Origin: an uncultured Clostridium sp.
GTDB lineage: Bacteria > Bacillota > Clostridia > Peptostreptococcales > Peptostreptococcaceae
Reading direction: 5' to 3'
DNA: 5,371 bases
Assembly (NCBI GenBank): GCA_900550335.1
Contig: URRU01000128.1
Location: 1 to 5,371, forward strand
Below the pieces are notes generated by a model. That model was not told the DNA's origin, ran no database searches, and was given only the letters and a program-made list of their open reading frames with translations. Of this stretch, positions 1-5,354 are shown piece by piece. Position 1 is the first letter of the stretch. The number at the start of each line of letters is the position of its first letter. Position numbers and translations under genes: made by a program.

Positions 1-1641
1 CCAACAATATTAGCTGATATGATAGACTTTGGTGTATCTACAGGAAACAAAGCTTATTTATACAGCGAAGGTTTAAAGATGGCTGGAATTTCAATACTTG
101 GAGTATCTGGAACAATCCTTCTAGGTTATTGTTGTTCCAAAATTTCAACTAGTATCACACACGATATTAGAAAGGATATGTATGAAAAGATACAGCACTT
201 TTCACACGAAGAATACAACAAATTTAAGATAGCGAGCCTTATAACTAGAGTAAACAACGATGCATTCCAAATCCAGTTATTCGTAAACGTGCTTTTAAGA
301 ACAGCACTTATGACTCCTGTTATGCTTGTTACAAGTCTTTTCCTTACTTACAGATCTAGTGTTCAGCTATTCTCTGTAATATTTGCTACTATACCTCTGA
401 TAATTATCGGTGTTATAGTAGTTGCAAAGGTTACAGGACCTATATCTGAAAGACAGCAGGCAGGACTTGACGATATGAACAGAATATCTAGAGAGAGTCT
501 TACAGGTGTTAGAGTTGTCAGAGCTTTCAACAGACAGCACACTGAACAGGAAAAATTCTTAGAAACTAATGAATTCTTCACTAAAAACTCTAAGAGCCTA
601 TTTATGATAATGCAGCTCACTCAGCCAGTATTCTTCCTAGTTATGAATATTGCTGTATGCCGGATATTCTACTTTGGAGCAAACCTTGTAAGTCAGAATG
701 CCTTAGAAGTTGGTAGAATGGTTGCTTTCCTAGATTACCTATTTCACGCGATGATGTCTATGATGTTCTTCTGTACAATATTCATGATGTATCCAAGAGC
801 AAATGTAAGTGCAAAGAGAATTAATGCCGTTCTTAATAAAGAGCTTTCTTTAGTAAATGATCCTAAAACTGAAATAGTTGATAAAGATACAAATACTATT
901 TCATTCAATAATATAGGATATGAAAAAGAAGGTAAAAAGATACTGGACAATATATCTTTTGAAGCAAAAACAGGTCAGACAATAGCTATTGTAGGAAGCA
1001 CAGGTTCTGGAAAAAGTACACTTTCTAAACTTATACCTCGTCTTTTCGATTGTACAAGCGGAGAAATTATGTACAATAACACGAATATAAAAGATTTTGA
1101 TGTTGAAAAATGGAGAGAAAAAATAGGATTTGTTGCCCAAAAGGCGTTCTTATTCAAGGGAACTATAAGAAGTAATGTATGTTTTGGTAAAGCCGATGCT
1201 ACAGATGATGAAATAATGGAAGCACTTGAGTTAGCTCAGGCCACAGAATTTGTAGCTAGTAAAGAAGATGGCATTGATTCTGTAATAGAAGAAAATGCTG
1301 CCAACTTATCTGGAGGTCAGAAACAGAGACTTTCTATTGCGAGGGCTGTAATAAGAAAACCAGATATATACATTTTCGATGATGCATTCTCTGCACTAGA
1401 TTTTAAAACAGATGCTGCTTTAAGAAAAGCATTAAAACCTGTTACTAAGAATTCGATAATGTTTATAGTAGCTCAGAGAATTTCTACTATAATGGATGCA
1501 GATAAGATTTTAGTTTTAAATCATGGTAAATTAGAAGCAGTAGGGACTCACGAGGATCTTATGAAAAACTGCCCTCTTTATAAAAATATTGCTGAGTCAC
1601 AGATTGGAGAGGAGGCGATAGATTATGGCGAAGAAGCTTAA
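1..1641 (+). CDS. Heterodimeric ABC exporter, degenerate-site subunit (5' partial)
   Basis: This is one half of a type IV (ABCB/MsbA-like) exporter: a membrane domain fused to an ATPase domain, placed in the cytoplasmic membrane. The frame is open from base 1, so the true start and TM1 lie upstream; the first in-window ATG (19) is internal. Counting the first codon as residue 1, membrane helices lie near 27-46, 101-142 (two), 208-226 and 238-264. The ATPase domain shows Walker A GSTGSGKST (332-340), Q-loop Gln380, signature LSGGQKQR (436-443) and Walker B ending IFDD. The catalytic Glu is replaced by Asp461, and the switch His is Gln492 (VAQRIST). This subunit therefore supplies a canonical signature but a degenerate Walker B/H-loop, as in TM287, the degenerate-site half of TM287/288. 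It overlaps the next gene by 17 bp, so the two are co-translated partners. The substrate is unknown; drug or peptide/lipid export is possible. Family assignment is firm. Confidence 0.95.
   Translation, partial: PTILADMIDFGVSTGNKAYLYSEGLKMAGISILGVSGTILLGYCCSKISTSITHDIRKDMYEKIQHFSHEEYNKFKIASLITRVNNDAFQIQLFVNVLLRTALMTPVMLVTSLFLTYRSSVQLFSVIFATIPLIIIGVIVVAKVTGPISERQQAGLDDMNRISRESLTGVRVVRAFNRQHTEQEKFLETNEFFTKNSKSLFMIMQLTQPVFFLVMNIAVCRIFYFGANLVSQNALEVGRMVAFLDYLFHAMMSMMFFCTIFMMYPRANVSAKRINAVLNKELSLVNDPKTEIVDKDTNTISFNNIGYEKEGKKILDNISFEAKTGQTIAIVGSTGSGKSTLSKLIPRLFDCTSGEIMYNNTNIKDFDVEKWREKIGFVAQKAFLFKGTIRSNVCFGKADATDDEIMEALELAQATEFVASKEDGIDSVIEENAANLSGGQKQRLSIARAVIRKPDIYIFDDAFSALDFKTDAALRKALKPVTKNSIMFIVAQRISTIMDADKILVLNHGKLEAVGTHEDLMKNCPLYKNIAESQIGEEAIDYGEEA
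1608..1615 (+). promoter_or_regulatory. Ribosome binding site of second ABC subunit, inside the first gene
   Basis: AGAGGAGG ends 9 nt before the ATG at 1625. It lies inside the last codons of the upstream subunit and supports the start at 1625, with a 17-bp gene overlap. This suggests coupled translation and balanced amounts of the two halves. Confidence 0.85.
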
Positions 1642-3391
1642 AAGATTCGAGTCTGTAAATACTTTGATGAAATATTTAAAACCTTATAGACGAGGGTTTA
1701 TAATTTCTATCGTAATGCTTGTTGTAACTTGTGCTGCAATGGTAACATCCCCAAACGTTGAAGGGATGATTACAAACAGTATACTAAAAGATGTAACAGA
1801 TATAGCTAAAGGCGTTCCAGGAGCTCGCTTCCATATGGAAAATGTTGTAAAAATTATAATGTTACTTCTATTTATATATGCTGTAAAAACAGCAGCTCAG
1901 ATGATAAGTATGATTTGTATAACAAATTCTATTCAGGATACAATGAGAGATTTAAGAAATGCATGTATAGAAAAAATAAATGCACTTCCTGTTAAAACTC
2001 TTGACTCTCATCCAAAGGGAGATATACTGAGTAGAATAACAAACGACATAGATGCAATTTCTAATGCAATGCAGCAGACATTTATGAACGTTATAAGTGG
2101 TGTACTTATGGTATGTTTTGCTATATTTATGATGTTTAGAGTAAACTTAGTTATGACTGTATGTGTATTAGTTATAATTCCAATTTCTTATGTAATAATT
2201 AAAAAGATAGCAAAAATTTCTCAGAAAAGTTTCGATATTCATCAGCGTGCTCTTGGAGAACTTAGTGCAAATGTGACAGAAAGTTTTTCTGGGTATAATG
2301 AAATAATTCTTTTTGGAAAACAAGAAGAATCAGTAAAGAAATTTGAGAAAATCAACGAAAACATAAGAGAAACTGCTTACAAAGCACAGTTCTTATCTTA
2401 TTTAATGTCACCTCTTTTATCTTTACTTACTTACCTTTCTATAGGTGTTGTTTCTGTAATAGGAACAATATACGCAATTGGCGGTGTGATAACTGTTGGT
2501 CAGCTTCAAGCATTTGTTAGATTTATCTGGCAGGTAAATGAACCGCTAACACAGGTATCTCAGTTATCATCTCAGATTCAGTCTGCACTATCTGCAATGG
2601 ACAGAATTCATGAATTTATAGAATATGAAGAAGAAACAGACGTTGAAAGAGAAGAAAAGGAATTCTATGGAAACGTTGAATTCAAAGATATAAGATTTGG
2701 ATATGGTGAAAAAGAAGTACTTCATGGAGTATCTTTAGATGCTAAAAAAGGTGAAACTGTTGCAATCGTTGGACCTACAGGTTCTGGTAAAACAACAATA
2801 GTGAACCTACTTATGAGATTCTATGATCCAAATAGTGGAAGTATCCTAATAGATGGAACAAACTCAAAAGATATAAACAGGTCTACACTTAGAGATAATA
2901 TTGGTATGGTTCTTCAGGACACTTGGCTATTTACAGGAAGTATAAGAGAAAATATAAGATTCTCAAAACCTGATGCAACAGACGCAGAAATAGAACAAGC
3001 TTGTAAATATGCAAATGCTGATGAGTTTATTTCTACTCTTCCTGAAGGATACGATACAGTAATTGATGAAGAAGCTGATAATATATCTCAGGGTGAAAAA
3101 CAGCTTCTAACAATAGCTAGAGCAATATTAAAAGATCCTAAAGTTCTTATACTTGATGAAGCTACTAGCTCAATCGATACAAAAACAGAAAAAAATATAC
3201 AAAATGCAATGGACTACCTAATGGAAGGTAGAACAAGCTTTATAATTGCACATAGATTATCTACAATTAAAAATGCAGATAAAATTCTTGTACTAAAAGA
3301 CGGAAATATAATAGAATGTGGAAACCATAATGAGCTTATGAAGGAAAATGGATTCTACGCTAATTTATATAATTCACAGTTTAATAATTAA
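1625..3391 (+). CDS. Heterodimeric ABC exporter, catalytic-site subunit
   Basis: This is a complete 588-aa fused membrane/ATPase half-transporter, a normal length for the family. Membrane helices lie near residues 24-44, 77-99, 153-171, 174-193, 258-276 and 278-297. In the ATPase domain, Walker A is GPTGSGKTT (383-391), the Q-loop is Gln431, Walker B ends LILDE with Asp511 and catalytic Glu512, and the H-loop has His543 in IIAHRLST. The signature is ISQGE (487-491) instead of LSGGQ. In the heterodimer this weak signature should face the Walker sites of the upstream subunit, which lacks Glu and His. Its intact Walker B and His should face that subunit's LSGGQ. The pattern is typical of TM287/288-, BmrCD- and LmrCD-like exporters. 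Start chosen from the AGAGGAGG at 1608-1615. An intrinsic terminator follows about 40 bp after the stop. The substrate cannot be told from sequence. Confidence 0.95.
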   Translation: MAKKLKRFESVNTLMKYLKPYRRGFIISIVMLVVTCAAMVTSPNVEGMITNSILKDVTDIAKGVPGARFHMENVVKIIMLLLFIYAVKTAAQMISMICITNSIQDTMRDLRNACIEKINALPVKTLDSHPKGDILSRITNDIDAISNAMQQTFMNVISGVLMVCFAIFMMFRVNLVMTVCVLVIIPISYVIIKKIAKISQKSFDIHQRALGELSANVTESFSGYNEIILFGKQEESVKKFEKINENIRETAYKAQFLSYLMSPLLSLLTYLSIGVVSVIGTIYAIGGVITVGQLQAFVRFIWQVNEPLTQVSQLSSQIQSALSAMDRIHEFIEYEEETDVEREEKEFYGNVEFKDIRFGYGEKEVLHGVSLDAKKGETVAIVGPTGSGKTTIVNLLMRFYDPNSGSILIDGTNSKDINRSTLRDNIGMVLQDTWLFTGSIRENIRFSKPDATDAEIEQACKYANADEFISTLPEGYDTVIDEEADNISQGEKQLLTIARAILKDPKVLILDEATSSIDTKTEKNIQNAMDYLMEGRTSFIIAHRLSTIKNADKILVLKDGNIIECGNHNELMKENGFYANLYNSQFNN

Positions 3392-3429
3392 TATCCGTAA
3401 AAAAGACAAAATTTAGCTGAAATTTTTCG

Positions 3430-3463
3430 ACCTCTTAGATTCGATTCTAAGAGGTTATTTTTA
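3430..3463 (+). terminator. Intrinsic terminator of the ABC operon
   Basis: CCTCTTAGA (3431-3439) and TCTAAGAGG (3446-3454) form a perfect 9-bp stem with a 6-nt loop, extended by A3430-T3455. The T-rich run TTATTTTTAT follows. It lies about 40 bp after the ABC stop codon and separates that operon from the recombinase unit. On the minus strand the run after the stem is weaker, so it looks one-directional. Confidence 0.88.
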
Positions 3464-3515
3464 TGCGTTAATATAAACTATCCTTTAATTATTTTTATGT
3501 TCTTAAAATCGAAAT

Positions 3516-3543
3516 TTGAGAAAGTATAAAAACTGCGTATAAT
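3516..3543 (+). promoter_or_regulatory. Candidate promoter P1 upstream of the recombinase
   Basis: TTGAGA (3516-3521), a 16-bp spacer and a perfect TATAAT (3538-3543) form a sigma-A-like promoter with a predicted start near 3550. Its transcript would have a leader of about 140 nt before the recombinase ATG. The -10 box lies between the arms of the inverted repeat at 3530-3561, so a protein bound there could block it. Seen in sequence; activity is inferred. Confidence 0.55.
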
Positions 3544-3561
3544 CTATAAAATGCGCAGTTT
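3530..3561. repeat. Imperfect inverted repeat framing the P1 -10 box
   Basis: AAACTGCG (3530-3537) and CGCAGTTT (3554-3561) are exact 8-bp inverted arms. Extended to 12 bp, the arms match at 10 of 12 positions around an 8-bp centre (3542-3549). Two arms of about 12 bp around 8 bp resemble a tyrosine-recombinase core site, but could equally be a dimeric repressor operator. The left part contains the TATAAT of P1. Confidence 0.6.
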
Positions 3562-3659
3562 ATGTTGTAACCATTGGAAACACTGGGTTTCAGAAAGAGA
3601 GTTTTTGAGGAGTGAAAATAACACGCAGTTTATTTTGATAAAAAGCGCATTTTATGTTA
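3554..3659 (+). repeat. Three direct 14-bp repeats (R1-R3) before the recombinase
   Basis: R1 CGCAGTTTATGTTG (3554-3567), R2 CGCAGTTTATTTTG (3624-3637) and R3 CGCATTTTATGTTA (3646-3659). R2 matches R1 at 13 of 14 positions and R3 matches R1 at 12 of 14. With their flanks, 3548-3566 and 3640-3658 match at 17 of 19. R2 and R3 are 22 bp apart, about two helical turns. A GC-rich core in such AT-rich DNA stands out. They are probable binding sites for the adjacent recombinase or for a regulator; this role is inferred. Confidence 0.6.
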
Positions 3660-3663
3660 CTAT
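3635..3663 (+). promoter_or_regulatory. Candidate proximal promoter P3 of the recombinase
   Basis: TTGATA (3635-3640), a 17-bp spacer and TACTAT (3658-3663) give a 9-of-12 match to the sigma-A consensus. The predicted start near 3670 is about 20 nt before the ATG at 3690. Repeat R3 fills the spacer and R2 overlaps the -35 box, which would suit repression by whatever binds the repeats. Confidence 0.42.
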
Positions 3664-3674
3664 ATAACTATACC

Positions 3675-3684
3675 AAAAAGGAGG
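3675..3684 (+). promoter_or_regulatory. Ribosome binding site deciding the recombinase start
   Basis: AAAAAGGAGG ends 5 nt before the ATG at 3690. The in-frame ATG at 3654 lies within repeat R3, has no comparable site before it, and would lie upstream of the predicted P3 transcription start. The start at 3690 is therefore preferred. Confidence 0.85.
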
Positions 3685-3689
3685 ATAAG

Positions 3690-4253
3690 ATGAGACCATT
3701 AGAGATTTATGAGTATAGTCAGATTATGGATTTGTTGGATAGTGGTTTTCAGTATAGGGATCACGATAATAAGAAGAGAATTTTTAGACCAAATCCAAAG
3801 GTGAAGATGGCTCTTTTTTTAGAGACAAATTTAGGTCTGAGAATTTCCGATATAAAAAGATTAAAGATAAAAAATTTCAAAGGAAGTAGGCTTGAGATTA
3901 CGGAGAAAAAAACTGGAAAACTTCAGTATAGAGAAATTAATCCAGAGATTGTAGATATTGTAAAAGATTACGCCATAGAAAATGGACTTAGGTTAAATGA
4001 CAATTTACTCGATATAGGTATAAGAAATGTTCAGCAGCAGTTAAAGATTATTACAAATTATCTTGGGCTAGAAAATATAAGTACACACAGTTTTAGAAAG
4101 TTGTACGCTACACTTCAATACGAAAAAAGTAACGGAAACATAGAGCTTATAAAAGAGCTTCTAAATCATACAAGCATTGCAACTACTCAAAAATACATAA
4201 GAGTTAGTCAGCAAGAAATAGACAAGGCAAGTAGAGAATTCTTGCTTAAGTAA
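3690..4253 (+). CDS. Minimal tyrosine site-specific recombinase (integrase family)
   Basis: The protein has 187 aa from the ATG at 3690. It carries the full catalytic set of tyrosine recombinases: Arg51 (GLRISD), Lys74 (in KKTGK), His133 and Arg136 (HSFR), His160 (LLNHTS) and nucleophile Tyr169 (QKYIRV). The enzyme should cut and rejoin DNA through a 3'-phosphotyrosine link, using no cofactor. Only about 35 residues precede the catalytic fold, so the usual N-terminal core-binding and arm-binding domains are essentially missing. This size is like FimB/FimE invertases and small recombinases of Firmicutes phages, not full integrases of about 300-400 aa. No excisionase, relaxase or phage gene is beside it. 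Short GCGCA-core repeats flank it and may be its sites or operators. It is a single-gene unit between terminators, possibly an insertion. The family is firm; whether it inverts, integrates or resolves DNA is unknown. Confidence 0.92.
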   Translation: MRPLEIYEYSQIMDLLDSGFQYRDHDNKKRIFRPNPKVKMALFLETNLGLRISDIKRLKIKNFKGSRLEITEKKTGKLQYREINPEIVDIVKDYAIENGLRLNDNLLDIGIRNVQQQLKIITNYLGLENISTHSFRKLYATLQYEKSNGNIELIKELLNHTSIATTQKYIRVSQQEIDKASREFLLK

Positions 4254-4288
4254 TAGAATTAAACGAATAAACGAGCAAAATATCAATC

Positions 4289-4317
4289 TTGTCAACTAAA
4301 AATAGCTTATTTCTAAT
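4289..4317 (+). promoter_or_regulatory. Candidate promoter P2 of a small RNA
   Basis: TTGTCA (4289-4294), an ideal 17-bp spacer and TCTAAT (4312-4317) match the sigma-A consensus at 10 of 12 positions. The predicted start is near 4324. It lies after the recombinase stop and points to the strong terminator about 110 nt downstream, with no gene between. Confidence 0.52.
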
Positions 4318-4324
4318 ATAAGTG

Positions 4325-4338
4325 CGTATTTTAGGTTT
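4325..4338 (+). repeat. Diverged distal copy (R4) of the recombinase repeat
   Basis: CGTATTTTAGGTTT matches R3 (3646-3659) at 11 of 14 positions. It lies 71 bp after the recombinase stop and right at the predicted start of the P2 transcript. R1 sits in the same place relative to P1. The match is weak enough that chance is possible in AT-rich DNA. Confidence 0.35.
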
Positions 4339-4388
4339 TAAGAAGTTTTTAATTTTTAACAATCAAACACAAGGAGAACTTTTTGTAG

Positions 4389-4436
4389 ACGCCTTAAAAA
4401 CGATTTTAAAAGGTCGTTTTTTGAGGTGTTTTTTTT
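4389..4436 (+). terminator. Strong intrinsic terminator after recombinase/sRNA region
   Basis: Bases 4389-4403 pair with 4414-4429 in a stem of about 15 bp that includes two G-T pairs and one bulged T (4422). The loop is 10 nt. Eight T residues (4429-4436) follow, then A and more T. It lies 135 bp after the recombinase stop, far for that gene alone, and isolates the hydrolase gene downstream. Confidence 0.88.
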
Positions 4437-4449
4437 ATTTTTTAAAATT

Positions 4450-4476
4450 AAGCAACATAATATTGTTATGTAAACT
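4450..4476. other. dif-like palindrome with an exact XerD-type half-site
   Basis: ACATAA (4455-4460) and TTATGT (4466-4471) are perfect inverted arms around the 5-bp TATTG. The right half, TTATGTAAACT (4466-4476), equals the XerD-binding half of the Bacillus subtilis dif site as I know it. The left half does not match beyond its inner bases, and the spacer is 5 bp instead of 6. It may be a diverged or hybrid Xer/attachment site, a plain operator over the hydrolase promoter, or chance. Confidence 0.35.
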
Positions 4477-4489
4477 TTAAAACTATAAT
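4463..4489 (+). promoter_or_regulatory. Candidate promoter of the alarmone hydrolase
   Basis: TTGTTA (4463-4468) and a perfect TATAAT (4484-4489) are separated by 15 bp, which is shorter than ideal. The -35 box lies in the palindrome at 4455-4471, so that palindrome could act as an operator. An alternative is TTAACA (4490-4495), 17 bp, TTCAAT (4513-4518). Either would give the gene its own start after the strong terminator. Confidence 0.45.
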
Positions 4490-4557
4490 TTAACAAATAT
4501 GTTTAAATTTTATTCAATTTGGGTATTTTTATTTCTAACCCAGTATTTATATTGAGG

Positions 4558-4564
4558 AAAGGGG
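4558..4564 (+). promoter_or_regulatory. Ribosome binding site of the alarmone hydrolase
   Basis: AAAGGGG ends 7 nt before the ATG at 4572, with GAGG just upstream (4554-4557). It is less perfect than the other sites in the window, but well spaced and supports this start. Confidence 0.7.
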
Positions 4565-4571
4565 TTTAACT

Positions 4572-5309
4572 ATGTCAGAAATAAAAAATATCGAAAATAT
4601 AAAAAGTGAATTTGAAATAAATGAAGAAAGCAAGTATATAAAAACATACCTATTTATAAAAGGATATGCTGTTGCAAAGAATTTTCAACAGACTATAATT
4701 GCTCTATCTTTAGCAAAAAGATTGCATGAGGGACAATATAGACGAGGTGGAGATCCATACATAACTCATCCATTGAAAGTATGTAATACTTTGATTTCCT
4801 GTGGAATAGAAGATGATACTATTTTAGCAGCTGCACTTCTTCACGATGTTTTGGAAGATTGTCAGGATAAGCTAAAAGATAACGGAGAAGAATTTGTCAC
4901 TGAGTACGGATTATCTTCTGAGGTTTTAGAAATAATCACGATACTTACAAAAGAATCTGGAATATCAGAAGAAGAACTTCAGATATATTTTGACGGAATC
5001 AAAAATAATGGAAAAGCTCTCTTAATAAAGTTGAGTGATAGACTTCATAATAGCTCAACATTATACTCATTCCCTTATGAAAAACTAGTTAAATATATCG
5101 ATGAAACAGATAAATTTATTATACCGATTGCAGATTATGGAAATGATTATTATCCAGAATACACAAATGCAATTAACTTATTAAAGAGCAATATATTCTC
5201 TTTAAATAGAAGTATGCGTATAATGCTTGAAAAATCTGAGCATCAGATAAGTGCATTGAAAAATGAAATTGAAGAATTAAAATTAGAGGTTGAGAAGTTA
5301 AAATCTTAA
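4572..5309 (+). CDS. Stand-alone RelA/SpoT-type HD hydrolase (small alarmone hydrolase-like)
   Basis: This 245-aa cytoplasmic protein has the HD-domain motifs of the RelA/SpoT family in order: HEGQYRRGGDPYITHP (52-67) with Arg57 and His66, LLHDVLED with His91, Asp92, Glu95 and Asp96, and KLSDRLHN with Asp156 and Asn160. These match the Mn-binding and catalytic residues that remove pyrophosphate from (p)ppGpp in Rel enzymes, and their spacing is close to that of Rel. There is no synthetase, TGS or ACT domain, so it resembles Mesh1-like small alarmone hydrolases of about 180 aa, but with an extra N-terminal stretch of about 35-40 residues. The last 30 residues (about 216-245) form a heptad-like coiled coil rich in Glu, Lys and Leu, suggesting oligomerisation or a partner. 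It has its own promoter region and no operon partner in the window. Hydrolysis of (p)ppGpp is the best guess; another nucleotide pyrophosphate is possible. Confidence 0.85.
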   Translation: MSEIKNIENIKSEFEINEESKYIKTYLFIKGYAVAKNFQQTIIALSLAKRLHEGQYRRGGDPYITHPLKVCNTLISCGIEDDTILAAALLHDVLEDCQDKLKDNGEEFVTEYGLSSEVLEIITILTKESGISEEELQIYFDGIKNNGKALLIKLSDRLHNSSTLYSFPYEKLVKYIDETDKFIIPIADYGNDYYPEYTNAINLLKSNIFSLNRSMRIMLEKSEHQISALKNEIEELKLEVEKLKS

Positions 5310-5354
5310 ACTTTGAATATTTTAATTTATAAAATAAATAATAAACATCAAAGT
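5310..5354. repeat. Distant 7-bp inverted repeat after the hydrolase gene
   Basis: ACTTTGA (5310-5316) and TCAAAGT (5348-5354) are inverted copies 31 bp apart, starting right after the stop codon. The DNA between is nearly pure A/T and there is no T run after the second arm, so it is a poor terminator. The window ends before any other signal. Confidence 0.25.

Larger units (their letters stand above)
4324..4436 (+). ncRNA. Candidate small RNA of about 110 nt
   Basis: The interval is bounded by promoter P2 and by a long terminator stem followed by eight T residues, and it contains no meaningful reading frame. It carries an unpaired AAGGAG (4371-4376) just before the terminator. The only start-like codon at the right distance, TTG 4383, is followed at once by TAG. 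I do not recognise an RNA family. The alternative is that this is only the 3' untranslated end of the recombinase message; promoter P2 argues for a separate transcript but does not prove it. Confidence 0.35.
4254..4571. other. 318-bp intergenic region without a protein gene
   Basis: I find no convincing reading frame in either direction. The region holds, in order, a candidate promoter (4289-4317), a diverged copy of the recombinase repeat (4325-4338), an AAGGAG with no usable frame after it (4371-4376), a strong terminator (4389-4436), a dif-like palindrome (4450-4476), a promoter for the hydrolase gene and a small leader hairpin (4519-4543). Confidence 0.7.

Noticed and set aside
363..620. 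85-codon open frame on the minus strand, and other antisense frames within 744-1157
   Set aside because: They lie opposite the strongly supported ABC exporter gene, resemble no family I know, and seem to be shadows of its codon pattern.
3497..3529. Short open frame of 10 codons starting with ATG at 3497
   Set aside because: It has no ribosome binding site and overlaps the P1 promoter; nothing supports translation.
3577..3591. GAAAC/GTTTC hairpin with 5-nt loop in the recombinase leader, considered as terminator or riboswitch part
   Set aside because: The stem is only 5 bp, has no T run after it and fits no riboswitch family that I recognise.
3554..3659. Repeats R1-R3 considered as a CRISPR array
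   Set aside because: The units are only 14 bp, the spacing is irregular (70 and 22 bp) and no cas gene is present.
3654..3689. Upstream in-frame ATG for the recombinase, adding 12 residues
   Set aside because: It lies within repeat R3 and before the predicted P3 start, without a ribosome binding site, while ATG 3690 follows a near-perfect one.
4383..4388. RBS followed by TTG-TAG, considered as a start-stop minigene
   Set aside because: A single codon after a moderate site is easily chance; no evidence of conservation is available.
3465..4440. Recombinase region considered as a complete insertion sequence or integrative element
   Set aside because: I see no matching terminal inverted repeats or target-site duplication bounding it; only the module between two terminators is supported.
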